A stretch of 64,000 nucleotides of DNA from Prorocentrum cordatum (lineage: Eukaryota > Sar > Dinophyceae > Prorocentrales > Prorocentraceae). Under the pieces are notes generated by a model that saw only the letters and a list, made by a program, of their open reading frames with translations, did not search any database and had not been told where the DNA came from. Location of the stretch: positions 436,457 through 500,456 of the forward strand of contig CAUYUJ010003669.1 in the NCBI GenBank assembly GCA_963575745.1, written 5' to 3'. The first letter of the stretch is position 1. Each line of letters starts with the position of its first letter. The translations under genes and the position numbers were made by a program. Positions 48,100 to 59,770 of the stretch are shown here, one piece after another.

Positions 48100-50930
48100 C
48101 CGCGGGAGCTCGAAACACGGAAATCAACGCGCCGTGGACTTCCTTCTGCGTCCAGCCTGCAAGTAGCACTCATCGCTCCAATCGTGCGCGCGGAATGCCT
48201 GCCAACGTCTCTGCCGCCGTTGCGTCCGTCTCCTTTTTGGCGACCGCGTTCCAGATTTCAACATCGCCTGCGCCTGCTCTGGGCCCCTGGGCGCCGTTGC
48301 CGCTGCTTTCGCGTTGAACGTCCCGCGGCAGGCTGTTGTCGCGCGCCAGGCTGCTCGTGCAATATTGGACCCATGTTCCCGCGGCATCCACGTCGCTGCT
48401 GAGCAACACCATGAGCAACATGATGGGGGCGAGGCGCAGGCTGAGCACCGACTACTGCTGCAATGCCCCCTCGCCGCGCCAACTTTAAAAAACGCCCGAA
48501 ACCCATCAAAAATGTTTCTGCCCCCCGCTTTGACGGCATTCAGGCACTCGTTGCACGTGTAGACGCACGTCTGGATCGCCCTCTCTGACTTCTCGCCCAA
48601 TGATGATATCTGCGACGCGTGCTCGAGCGTCCGCACACGCGCTTCCAACTGCTTGGAAAACAAAGTCTGCGCGGCGCCCGTGCCGCATGACGCATTAATC
48701 TTCGCCGCTCGAGCGCGGCTGGAACAATGCGCCCCGCCCCCCCCCGTTGCGCCCCCCGGGCGACGGCGGGAACCGCGACGCGCGGGGGCAGGGTGAACGC
48801 GCTGCAGCGCTATGGCCACGCAGAGTCTCGACGCCATCTGCTTCGAGCGGGCACGTTGGACAGCGACGCGCGCGCCGCCGATGGCCCCGTCGCTCCGCCT
48901 CCGCCTGGCCCGCCAACACTTGTTCCCCAAGCAATTCGTAACATGGGGCATCGTTTTAAGAGTTCGTCGGCAACGCCACCTGGCAACTTGCAACTGGTTC
49001 ACAACCCGCTGCGATCGCCCCGCGGGCCCCATCAATGCGCGCGCCCTATGCGCTGGCCAGTGCGCGCCGCAGGCGTCTGACGCTCGGGTGGACGAGCTCG
49101 ACGCTCGCCGCCGGCTGGCCCTCGCGCCGCGCACCAATGCGGCCCCCGCTCGCTCGATCTGTCTCGCCTGGCCGCCTGCAGGGCGCGCTCGCTGATGTCT
49201 GTCTGGAAATGGAATGGCATGCCCTGCGCGAGCAAGCTCAGAAAGTCGCCGAGCTCGTGCTCGCGCGCAATCGCGTCGGCAGGGGTCTCGACGCGCTCGA
49301 GGATTGCAGCGCCGTCGCCAGAAGGAACTGCGACGCCTGAGTGCCCCCCGGAAGAAGCCTGGCCCAGAGATTCACCGGCAAGCCCCTCGAGGTTCTATAA
49401 GGCTCGGGCGCGTCACCCACGACCGCCCGAAAATCTGCTCCAACGACTGTGGGCCGACCGACAGGGGCCCTTACAGCTCCGCTGCAATCGCTCGAGTCTG
49501 CGCGCGCGAAGTTCAATTCGAGCAAGGAATAGATCAATGGCCCGTATGGCTTGCACATTGCACGGCGCTTCCCATCTGCATTACGCAGACGCGGCCGCCC
49601 CGCGGTGCGCCGCGCGAGCGCGCCCTGCTGGCGTTGAACCGACGGGGGTCCAGTCAGCTGCGCGTGCTGGCGCAGAGCCCCGAGCAAGACTCTCCGCCAC
49701 CGCCAGACGCGCAAGTTTTACCCGACCACGCCCACCCCGCGAAAAAAAACGCGCCGTTCGACTGGCGCGCAGTCGGCGCTGCGTCTCGCGCAACGTCAAG
49801 CGCGAGCACCAACGGGGGCCCAAGTGCCGAGCTTTTGTCGCGACTGTTCCCCGAAGTCTGGGCGGCGCCAGAACGACCGCCGCTGCCCCGCGAGGCCCTG
49901 GGCCCCGGCGGAAAAAAAATCACCTGCCCCCCGCGGCTCTGCACCGAACCTAGGGCAAGGTTCCGGCGGGGGCCCTGCGCAGTGATGGAGGAGACGTCGC
50001 GTTCAACAATGAAATTATGTATAACGCTCTCCGCGAAAATTCTGAACGTGGCCCGCGAACATCGCCGCGACCACGGACGCGCGACATTGCGCGCCCTCGC
50101 ATCGCGCGCAAGCTGAAGCACATCGCGACGCATGTCAGCGTTCGCGCGACAGAACGCGCGCGCCACGAGAGGGTCTCCTGGCAGGTCACCCTGGAACAAG
50201 AGGAAAAACTTGCCCCAACGGATTCTGAACTGCGGGAGCTGCAAATCGAGAGGGGAAAGTAAATCCTGCGCTGCATGCTTGAGACGCGCCTGGGTGATCG
50301 CACTGCAAGAACTCATGGCGCCACGCGTCCTCGCCGAATGGAACTGCCGGGCCCCGGGCAACACAATCCACGATCTGCACAGCTGGGCGACGATGGCTGC
50401 CTCGCGTCGATGGCCCGGTGTAGCCCTCTTTACACAGGCGAAAAGTACTTCGACTCCTGGCCATCGTGCGCACCAGGAAGATGATCCGCCCCCCGCCGAC
50501 GCCGAAATGCCCATTCGCTTTCGCGAGTCTCACTGCCTCGCTGATCGCCAGCTTTGCAAGCGGTCCTCGGGCCCCCCTGAGTCCCAGCACCAGACAGTGT
50601 CAGAAGCGCCTGGATCTCGTAGTCTCCAGCTTGGGCCTCTCGATCTGCGCGCCAATGCCCACTGCTGGTTGAGGGGTCCTCCTGCTTATCCAATTATTTG
50701 CCATCGCAACCCTCGAAAGCTCTACCGGCACTGTGTGCAAGACCAGCTCGCAACAATCGCAGCTCCAATATATGTTTGCGCATGGCCTGCACAGCTTTGC
50801 CAATCAAATCACGCATCGAAGTATCCAACACCATGTGCCCTTAATGCATATCATGCACATGATGAATGTCGGTATCCGCGATCAACTAACAGTTCGCCTC
50901 ACCTTGATTAGCCAAAACGAATAGTTTGGA
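48100..50930. other. Eroded, GC-rich coding-like region, strand unresolved
   Basis: Long open stretches occur on both strands. Plus: a helical, coiled-coil-like segment at 49185-49338 (LADVCLEMEWHALREQAQKV then AELVLARNRVGRGLDALEDC) and a 300-residue frame 49214-50116. Minus: SKQLEARVRTLEHASQIS (near 48640) and RIRWGKFFLLFQGDLPGDPL (near 50200). Frames change every few hundred bases, as in old retroelement open frames. No catalytic motif could be placed, so I do not assign genes. Confidence 0.35.
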
Positions 50931-50999
50931 GACCAATTCCGATGTCGTAGCAGAACTTTGTATGTCAGATTCGTTGTCGTGGGCTTCGACCTATGTTCG

Positions 51000-51953
51000 C
51001 TATCCAGGACTAACGCCACGTCGTTCGTTCAGCAGACCCGGTGCTGTCTGTGCTTGTCGGAGGTGGTCATCCGTGTAGCGCTGGCTTGATGTGCGCGAAT
51101 AGTCTGGTGCGCACCTCAACCTTTGCAAAATTATGTCGTTTGCCGTCTCTGTCAACTGTCTACCATCCAACTTGTGCTCACTCAGCTGTTTCGCATCAAC
51201 TTCCAATCGGTGTTCCAATAATTGGACAAGTTGCATGGCACTGTTTCCTGTCTGAAAAAAAAAAACACGCATGGCTGCAACATCCAGTCGTACATGCTGT
51301 GTCATCACAGGGCGCGGTTCGAACACGATTGCAGCAAGCCCGAACCCAATCTGGATATGGCCCCACATCGTTCCCGCATGGTGTACCTGCAAGAGACTGA
51401 AGGACATCCTTAACGTGTTACAGCACTTGGCCACATGGTGCCAGAAACGATGTAAAACACACATGACCAACAAGTTGTTCCAATGTTTGAATGTCCGCCG
51501 AACGTTGCCACAATATCCAAGTTCGAACTCACCACAATCATGTCGGTCGTGAGCCTCCAGGACTTGCACGACAAACGTAGCACAGTGTCTTTGGACAGCA
51601 TGCAGTCCGAACTCACCGACAACCTCGCGGGCTTCGAAAAAACATGCGTTCAAATTCATACATACGAGCGGTGTCCAGCGAATGCCATCGCCGTCTGAAA
51701 CGTCACCCTCACCGTAACAAAGCTGGTCCAAGTCTTCGATTTTGCCATATCCCAAAGAGGCTGGCGGAGGATACATGAAACGGTGCAGAATACGACATCG
51801 TCCGCTCTCAAGCCTCACAGCTGCCACACGTCCCCGTAATCCCCGAAGCACTGGCAGAGATCCACGATAATGGGATCTGCACCTTTGCGGTACGAAACTG
51901 ACAACCCGCAACTTCGATTCACGTGTACACTGAATGCCCACACCTATTTGCAA
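51000..51953 (-). pseudogene. Possible diverged LINE endonuclease fragment
   Basis: 317-residue open minus frame. The segment SLPVLRGLRGRVAAVRLES then ILHRFMYPPP resembles the EEP core strand pair ending in YxPP. About 35 residues on, TPLVCMNLNACF sits where GDFN is expected, followed by EVVGEFGLHAV, a pattern (VGxFG) often seen after GDFN in LINE endonucleases. The frame also has upstream sequence (52100-51955) that could be the N-terminal half. The metal-binding Asp of GDFN is replaced by Asn-Leu-Asn, so activity is unlikely. The call is pattern-based and moderate at best. Confidence 0.4.
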
Positions 51954-52129
51954 CCACAGCAGTCACCTGAAACCCAGCTCCGCTCAGCACGCAACTTTTG
52001 CCGAAGTCGAATCAAGCTGATCACATGGAAGTGGCTGAGCTCGTCTGATTTGTCAGCCGTACGCCCGTGTTTGGCCGACTGAGGGTTGAAGGGCGCAGTT
52101 GTGATGATCGCATGCGCCGCTGAACGCCT

Positions 52130-53590
52130 TATCAGGCGCGCCATGGAAGCACCCGCATGGGGCGTTCTTGGGGATCGAAGCGGCCAGGCCTGAATATGTT
52201 CAGCATCATGCCACGTACATGTGTACATGTATGTGTATGAATGTGCTGTACGTGTATAGCACATGTACAAAAAATGCGGTGCACACACTACTTTCGGGGA
52301 CGGTGCCGCTACACCAGGTGACGGCCCTCCCGAAAGTCAACGAGGAAAGGCGCCCCTGTTCGGAAGCAGAACCGCCCAACCGAGCTGCGACTCCCGGACG
52401 CTGGGATGCATTGCGTCGGGGACGCTTGCTCCGCGTGTCAAGGCGGCGAGCCCAGCGACGCGCCATGCCCTGCGAGCGGATAACGCGCCGCTCCGCTCCG
52501 CGGGGAGCGATGCTGGGAAAGTCTCGGGACGTGGATGCATGGGGAAGGGGACATGGATATTGTGTCGCGCCCAAACGCGGCGGGCCAGAACCAGCGGCGC
52601 GACACTCAAAACCAAAGTTCCGGACAGTGGGCCACGGAGGGAGGAGTGGGCGGAGACAGCGACGGTCAACCTGATGACAAGCTCGGCCAACGTCTGTCTC
52701 ACTTAAGCAGACGGAGCAAAAATCGCTTTGCATCGCCCACTGCACGGGCTGGTTTCACAGACCTCCGAAGTGGCGCCCGCACCATGCCAAGCGACACCGA
52801 ACAGCAAAAAGGCGCGGCAACCCATGGCGGAAACCAGTCCCACGTGTTGCGAGATCACACAAAGCCTCGGCGGGCACGATGACCAGGAACATCCTGATAC
52901 CGTTTTTCGTTAATCAGTGACAACTTTTGCGTGGCAAGGGGGGATTGCATATCCTTTGTGCAGAACCAGAATAAAAGAAGACCAAACACCAAAACGTCAT
53001 GCGAAGAAGGCCCCGACTGTCATTGATACGCTACGTCTGGGGACAAGATATAAGATAACGTCCACGAAGACAATGAACATCGTATCGATGACTTGCTGCC
53101 AGACGAGATGTTCCACCATTTTCCTTCGCAAGACCTCGACTGCATCAACACATGACTGGCCCCTGCGGCAAGTCCATGAGCGGAAGAGCCCATGGAGGCC
53201 ACCTGGCGGAAGAGTCTATGAGAGGCATCGCAAGAAGTTGCGCGTGGGCCAGGTGTCCTACAGTCAACCCGTAGAATACGGTTGGAAGGGCCTGGGAGCC
53301 ATGTTGACGTTTTTCGAACGAGGTTGGCCAGCGAAAGATACCAAGGATGGGCCGCAAGGACAAGGATGCAAGGGTAGCCTTGAAAGTCGCTCATCCTTGC
53401 TATGCGGGCGGGTTGACTGTACGCTGAGCCGACGGCCGCTGGAGCAAGCTCTATGTATGAAACACGTATTTTGCAGGTAGGCTTCCCCGATCCACCTGTG
53501 GAGTTGGCTCCTCGTTTTGGCTCAGCTGCGCCAAGGCCCAGCTCACCTCCACTCCTACACCTCCTCCTTCCTCACCATCCGCTGACCGCA
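52130..53590. other. Unassigned DNA
   Basis: A TG/TATG tract at 52215-52265. A 187-residue plus frame at 52917-53480 is open but shows no recognisable motif and could be chance. Otherwise nothing identified. Confidence 0.3.
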
Positions 53591-53635
53591 TGCTAAATGC
53601 GGCACGCCCCTCAAGCAAGTATCCTCCTCCTTCTG

Positions 53636-54046
53636 CCTCATCATCATCATCAACATCGTCATCATCAACGTCAGTGCCATCATCATCATGACCTTGACCG
53701 TACCACTACCAGCATCACCATTCTCAGCATCACAGGCCTCATCATCAACATCAACATATCCACCGCCATCATCGTCATCACAATCAGCGTGCCATCATCC
53801 AACTCGTCAACTTCAGCAGAGTCGCCATCAGCATCAGCATGACCGCCATCATCATCATCATCATCATCATCATGATCATCATCATCATCATCGTCATCAT
53901 TACCAGCGCCATCAATGTCATCATCGTCGTCATGCTCAAAACAACACCACCATCAGCATCACCATCAACATAATCAACATCAGCAACACCATCATCCTGA
54001 CCAAAGTCGTCACCCCCAACACAACAACCAGCATTACCATTAGTGG

Positions 54047-54091
<45 letters not shown>

Positions 54092-54312
54092 TACCATCAC
54101 CAGCATCATCACCAGCATTAACATCATCATACTCATCATCATCATCCATCATCATCATCATCATCACCATCATCACCATCACCACCATCATCATCATCAC
54201 CATCATCATCAACATCATCATTATGATCACAACCACAACCACCATCATCATCATCATCATCACAATCATCAACAACATCGTCGTCATCATCATGGTCATC
54301 GCCAACAACGTG
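53636..54312. repeat. (ATC)n microsatellite, ~680 bp
   Basis: ATC/ATCACC/ATCGTC triplets throughout. The His/Ile/Ser-rich plus frames and Met/Asp-rich minus frames are artefacts. Confidence 0.95.
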
Positions 54313-54344
54313 CAAACGCCAACCCGTAACAATATGCGCTAACC

Positions 54345-54735
54345 CCGCCCAAGTCGGCACTCCCCTTCGGCGGACCGTGACCCCATAGGAAGCCTCACGG
54401 ATTCTATCAGGGCGTTGACATGCGGCACCACGCCCACGTCGGCACTCCCATCAAGGGGGCATCGCGACCCCATAAGGGACTCCACCTACGGCCCCAGCGA
54501 GGGCGCTCACATGCGGCACCCCACTCGTGTCTGCACACCACTGCACACCCCTAACGCGCACAGAGGCCCCGCAGGGAGCTGCACGTGTGGCCTCCAGTGA
54601 GGGCGCCCCTATGCGGCACCCCGCCCATTCCTGCACACCTCTCGCACGGATCGTGACCCCGTAGGTGAGGGCGATCACACGCGGCAAGCCGCCCATTTCG
54701 GTACACCCCCGAATCGGATCGTGATCCATCCGACG
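54345..54735 (+). repeat. ~95-bp tandem repeat, about four copies
   Basis: The anchor ACATGCGGCACC recurs at 54418, 54511 and (variant) 54608 and 54676, each near CGCCCAYKTCGGCAC and GACCCCATAAGGGA-like DNA. Confidence 0.75.
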
Positions 54736-55274
54736 CAGCCCTGCGGCGGCAACATCTGCCGAGACGACCAAGCCATGCACAAGGTTGGGCCCATCGCCGA
54801 GCTATTGGAATAGCCTGCCGAGGCAGAATTCAACCAACCAGCGCCTGAATCAGTCAGGACCGCAGGGCAAGGGAGGCAAGCCTCCGTCTGGATCGCAATC
54901 GAAGCTGTGCGCCACGCCACCAGAATAGAGCACCGAATCGCGCCACGCCCAGGGAGTCCGAAAGAGTATCTACCCCAGTGCCCTGACAGAGGGGACAAGG
55001 GAAAGTACAACCACGGAGGGTGCACGGGAGGAGGGGATGGTGGAGCGCGTACCTGGTTTGACCCCTCACCATCTCGAAAGAGCCCCGATCCATCCTCCCT
55101 GCCACGTCCGCAGTAAGTCCGAAACTTCCTCGAAGTACGTCCGAGCGGCGCTTGAAACCCAGAGCGCGCAACGAAAGAAGATAGCGGGCCAAGAAAGACA
55201 CCACCATATGACGGACAAAGAGAACGCACCTGCATGCCAAAACAAAACAATGGCGCCAACCGAATTCTGCGGCC

Positions 55275-55394
55275 GCTTTGGAACGAACCGCATCCTTCGT
55301 CTCGGGACGAATACCGTACTTCGCCCGTGGTGACCCTCAACACCTTCTTGAACGTGTCGTACAACGACAGTAGCTCGCCGTCGTGGGCCTTCAC
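55275..55394 (-). CDS. Exon-like fragment with good 3' splice site
   Basis: On the minus strand a pyrimidine-rich stretch ending TGCGTTCCAG (to 55395) precedes a frame reading VKAHDGELLSLYDTFKKVLR then VTTGEVRYSSRDEGCGSF. The segment is compact and protein-like, unlike neighbouring DNA. The downstream limit is uncertain (GT dinucleotides near 55305). No partner exon or family recognised. Confidence 0.3.
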
Positions 55395-55849
55395 CTGGAA
55401 CGCAACGCAGCGAAGGGGGCAAGAGCAGATATGAACAATACACACAACACTGCTGGGATACACATCTTGGCCGTGCCCGCAATGATGGAAATGGCCCGAC
55501 ACAACGCAACTACTCATGATGAGAACGCTGCAACTCTTAGATTGCTGAAGCTGGGGGTCAGAAACACCGCTTTGGTGATGATGCCGTCACCGCGAAACTG
55601 AAATTTAGATATTCGTGTCATGGGACGTGCGTGCGCACGTCCTGTAATCTATGACACGTGATTCCTGCTACGAAGACGCCTACGGCGAATCACCGCCGCC
55701 CCCTGTTTTTCAGAAATGCTGTTGTGGCTGAATGTTGAAGCCAAAGCCCAGATCTCGGCCAGACTATCGGACTGTGTGTTCCCACAACCGTTGTGGAAAC
55801 CCTTCGGTAGACACGTGCGGAGAAAGAAAACGAGAAGAAGAGGGAGGAC

Positions 55850-56235
55850 AAAGGAGGGGGATGAGGTCTTTTGTGAGCCTCTTGGGGTGCCTCCTGGGAG
55901 CTTCTTTGAGACCTCTTGGAGGCATCCTGGGAACTTCCTGGAGCTTTTGGAGAGCCTTTGGGAGTTTCTTGGGAGGCCCTGTGGCCGTCTGCAAGCGTTC
56001 CCGGCCCGTCCGACGCCGTCGGGACCAATCCTTGGGCCGCCTTGGAGCCCTCTTGAAGCGCTCCAGGGCCGTCTTGGAAACAATATTTGACGTCTTGGGG
56101 GTCTCTTGGGCTGGCTTGGGACCCTCTGGGAACCGTCTTCGGGGCCTGTTGGGCCATCAGGGGGCCATCTCCGAGGCCTCGTGGGCGCTATTGGGCAATA
56201 TTGGTGGCCTCTGGGGCCGTTTCGGGCCGTCGGGA
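55850..56235. repeat. CTTGGGG-type minisatellite
   Basis: Irregular ~27-33-bp units: GCCTCTTGGGGTGCCTCCTG, GGGAGCTTCTTTGAGACC, CTTTGGGAGTTTCTTGGGAG. Reverse orientation of the CCAAGAGGCC family. Confidence 0.75.
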
Positions 56236-56334
56236 AACCGAGAATGAACAAACGCCAGAATCCCTCCACGCACAAGCACATGTTAAATAGCGTGGGCCCC
56301 AAACGGCGTGTGCCTAGCAAATTGCGTTGTTCAA

Positions 56335-56722
56335 TCTATGTTGGGCAACCTACGTGGTGCAATCTGTAGTATGCAGCCAAGGTTGCGCAGTGTATATTGC
56401 GCAGCGTATGTTGCGCAGTATTTGTGGAACGGCTAGATAAACATATCGACTATGCAATCTATGTGGCGCAATCGACTTGCACAATATGTGAACGGCAACG
56501 TACGTGGTGCAACCCGTGCGGTTTGCAATCTATGTGGTGTAATCGGCGTGGTACCACGTGGTGTACTAGGTGCGATGCCTGGTGTAGCCAACGTGATGCA
56601 ATCTATGTGGGGCAATCGACGTGGTGCAAGACATGTGGTGCGCTCGATGTTGTGCAACATGGTGTGCAGTTGTAGTTGGGCAGCAGCAGTATGTGTGGTG
56701 CAACCTACGTGGTGCAATCCCC
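56335..56722 (+). repeat. ACGTGGTGCAATC minisatellite (module A expansion)
   Basis: About 18-22-bp units of TATGTGGTGCAATC / ACGTGGTGCAACC, directly upstream of module B of the modular satellite, as at 20.1-20.25 kb but longer. Confidence 0.85.
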
Positions 56723-57430
56723 CATTGCTCGCGCAATCTCCTCACCCACCAACCCGCAACTTGGTTTGCACAACCCATGCGACGGCGACTGCGGTGACTG
56801 CATGGCGACAGCTGCCGCATCGCTGCGGCCGCGCTTACGCGCGCAGGCTCGCGAGCAGCGTTGACCGTTGAGGTCTGTCCAACGCGTCTCACAAACCGCG
56901 CAAACGCGTGCGCACTTCAGTGCGAGTCGGTGACCCGGGCGCCTGCGGTAATTTGGCGACGTCGATGACAAACTACGTAGTGCCGATAATAACGATACAG
57001 GGGCGAGGACGCCGATGACGACGGCGAGGCCAATGATGGCGCCGATGCCAATCACTCCGATGACGATGATGCTATCCACGTGTCGGTCATGGACGTGTGG
57101 GAAGGATTTTGGCATGTGCGCGCGGCCGGGGGGCGCGAGTGGCTCGCATGGCGCTGCTGGACAAAAAAAGGTCGTGACACCCCAGCACGCGCGCAACGGC
57201 GTTTAAGTGGTTGCGCCATGCGCGCGCGAGAAGCAACAATAAGAACACCGTTGTTCATACGAGCCCACAAGGACAAACAACATTGTCCGATGTTTGTACA
57301 TGTTGCTGGGGAGCTCGATTTAAACATCCGCGCGATCCCCCCCAATCAGAAAAAATGACCATGCCAGCATGCGCGCGCAACGGCGCGCGCGTGCCGATGT
57401 TGCTTAATCGGCGCTGCAAACGAGTGTGGG
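56722..57430 (+). repeat. Modular satellite, partial copy 4
   Basis: Module B at 56742 (CAACCCGCAACTTGGTTTGC), diverged C and D, E (GATGACGACGGCGAGGCC; GATGGCGCCGATGCC) at 57010-57075, and F-like pieces with a GCGCGCGCAACGGCGCGCGC palindrome at 57371. Ends where the LTR retrotransposon begins. Confidence 0.75.
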
Positions 57431-57469
57431 GTGCGTTGGCCCCGCTAGTTGTCACCAGCTCACTCAGCG

Positions 57470-57629
57470 GAATCAACTCTCAAACTTAGAGTGCCCGGTG
57501 CGGGCGGCAGCGAGCGAAGGTTCCACGGATTAGATGCGGCATACTTGTGCTATCGAGCCTGCGAGGGCTATGATCAACACATATGGTATGCTGCGCATGC
57601 TTGCTATGAGAGCGCGAAGATGTCTCGCG
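57470..57629 (-). repeat. 3' LTR
   Basis: Shares GGGCGGCAGCGAGCGAA, TTAGATGCGG, TCGAGCCTGCGAGG, ATGATCAACA, TGCTATGAG and TGTCTCGC with the repeat at 62834-62992. The outer (left) boundary is approximate. Confidence 0.8.
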
Positions 57630-57881
57630 CTCCTCCTCGAGAGCGGCAGGCTCTGCTGCGCTCGTCTGCATCCCTCGCGCTTAGTACTGCACCCTCTCGA
57701 GCGTCCCGTCGAGCTGGCTCTGCCTGGCGGGTGTTTTTGGTGATTCATCGAGGCTCCACGCTGCGCGGCGCATCGCTCGGCCTCGCACTGCGCGCGGTAA
57801 AATAATCGCTTGACTCCAGGCCAAGCACGTGCACACCATCTGCATTCTGCACCACTGAAGCGACGACGCACTGCGTCGCCT

Positions 57882-58345
57882 TCATCTCGCGGGCTGCAGG
57901 GTAACAGACAACCTCCTCGCCAACCCGCGGCATCGCGTCAGATCCAGCGCCTTTGTCGTAAGATCCGCCACGTTCTCGTTCGTCGGGACATTATTAGTCC
58001 GCACCTCCTCGCTCGCCACCTTCTCCCGCAGCCACAGGCGCCTCGCGTCTGGGTGCCTGATGCGACCGACGCCGAGCCTCGAGCAAATCCTGATCGCCGC
58101 CGTGCTACCGCCAGCCACCGCCACCATCATCTCGATCTGCATATCCTTGATCAGTTTCTTCGTGAAGATACCTCGTGCCGCTCCGTCTGCCATCTCCACG
58201 TACTCGGCTTCACCGCCGCTCAGCTCTCTCGACGCCTGCTGTCCAGCCCAACTGTCGATGCACGCCCTCCCCACGCACTCCAAACCGCGCCCAAGGCTTC
58301 GCCTCGTCACTTCATCTCAAGCCCAGTCGGAGTCAGTCACGATCT
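57882..58345 (-). pseudogene. Copia RNase H
   Basis: Starts after a frameshift with VTDSDWA (first catalytic Asp), then an in-frame TGA, then DEVTRRS, SWAGQQASRELSGGEAEYVE (catalytic Glu in SxGEAEY), a GGSTAAIRI segment where relatives have DSxAAI (third Asp replaced by Gly), HPDARRLWLRE and ENVADLTTKAL, the standard Copia C terminus. Stop codon plus the lost Asp mark it as inactive. Confidence 0.8.
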
Positions 58346-59202
58346 GCGGCCAATTCGAGTGCCGCAGGCGCTACAGACTGGAACACCTCTTTCGCGTCGT
58401 AGCTAAGGGTGTCCAGCGCGGTCGGCACGTCCTTCCCGCTGTTCCTTGATGCTGGCGAGATCCTTCTCGTCGCCGCCAGCTTCCGATACGCTCCCGCCAC
58501 AGTCACGGCGCGCTTGGCGTCACTCTCCCAATGGAAACCTTTCTTCGCCCAACCCACCGTCCGCTTCAAGGACTTACCCGACGTAGCCTCACGTCCGGCC
58601 CGCGAGTGCCCGATGACGGGAGACCTTTTCACCTCGAACTTCTCTTCCAGGACCTCGCTGAGCCACTGCAGGTTGTCGTGGGTAGCCACCGCCATGAAGT
58701 CGTCGCCGTGCACCGCCACGTAGATGCCCTTCTCGAGGTGGAAGAACACCATGACCGCCACCTGCAGCCAGATGACCCCCTTGGCAATCAACACCCACAT
58801 GACCATGTGCTGGAACAGCTTGATCGCGCGCCTCGCGCCGCACATCGCCTTCAGCAGCTGCCATGCCACATTCGGGTCATCTTCGCCGACGGGCGGCGCC
58901 GCGTAGACGTTCTCATCCATCGTGGCGTGGGAGATAGCGTTGCTGATGTCCCAAAGGCCAATCAGGCAGACCTCCCGGCCGTGCTCGAGCCTGGCAGCCA
59001 TCGCCAACGCGAGCCTCGCGAACTTCAGGTGCGGCGCGCCTGCAAACGTGCCATCGCGCACCTGGCGCGCGACCTGCATGGCCACGAACCCGCACCTCAC
59101 GGCGCTGGCCCCTATCTTCCAGCCCCGGGGCCACTTGCCTCGCGCGCGCGTTCCTTTGGCTTCGTGGGCGAAGACCCTCTTGAACACGTTGTGCTCCTGC
59201 AT
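58333..59202 (-). pseudogene. Copia reverse transcriptase
   Basis: 289 open residues. Motif A region GLWDISNAI (Asp85), YAAPPVGEDDP (the Y..PP block), WQLLKAMCGARRAIKLFQ (the LLKALYGLRQAP block), and YVAVHGDDFMAV with the catalytic Asp pair at 167-168, i.e. an HGDD variant of the usual YVDD box. The downstream GWAKKGFHWESDAK and thumb follow. The catalytic residues are present and this stretch has no internal stop, so it is the best preserved part of the element. The frame is lost at 58333, a few codons before RNase H. Confidence 0.85.
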
Positions 59203-59701
59203 CTTCGCGCGCTCCCGAGTTGTCGTTGACGGGCTCGGCTGCGCACTCGCCCGAGTCCACTGCGCAGGTCATGAGCGGTGCGACGCACGCGGGCAAACCT
59301 CCGATAGTGCGTGCCCTCTTGCTTTCAGGGGCTTCTTCCTTCCCTGAGACTTGTCTCTTCGGCCTCGCAGCGATCTCGACGTCTGCTCCGTCGTCGCGAG
59401 CTGGCTGCGCTGGTGCCGCGGCTGATGCTGCGGCAGGTGCTGGCGCAGGGGGGGCATGGCCGTCGCTGGCCGCCGGCTGCGCGGACTCGGCCTGGCCCCT
59501 CTTCACGGTTACTGCCTTTGCTGTCTCGTCGCAAGCAGGGCAGCCAGGCGCCCTGCCCAGTCGAGCGACCATCGCCTTGGTCAGGTACATCGGCCGCAGG
59601 ACGTCTCCGCCGCCCGGAGGGTCGCGTCCGGGTCGAATGGGGCGCGCGATCTGGCCGAAGAGGCGCTTGTTCCACCTCTTCTCGTCGGGCCTCCTCGCCA
59701 T
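59203..59701 (-). pseudogene. Copia integrase-RT linker
   Basis: Frame continues from the integrase after one stop. WNKRLFGQIARPIRP, PMYLTKAMVARLGRAPGCPA then CDET is a C-terminal tract found before the RT in dinoflagellate-type Copia polyproteins, followed by an Ala/Pro-rich variable linker. A frameshift near 59215 leads into the RT frame. Confidence 0.55.
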
Positions 59702-59770
59702 GGAGCGCGAGCAGACCCTGCCCCGGGCGCGCCGATCATTGCGCTCGTCGCTGACGTAAGCCTTGCCTAG

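Noticed and set aside
53688-54329. 213-residue His-rich and Met/Asp-rich frames
   Set aside because: ATC/CAT microsatellite; no non-repeat content.
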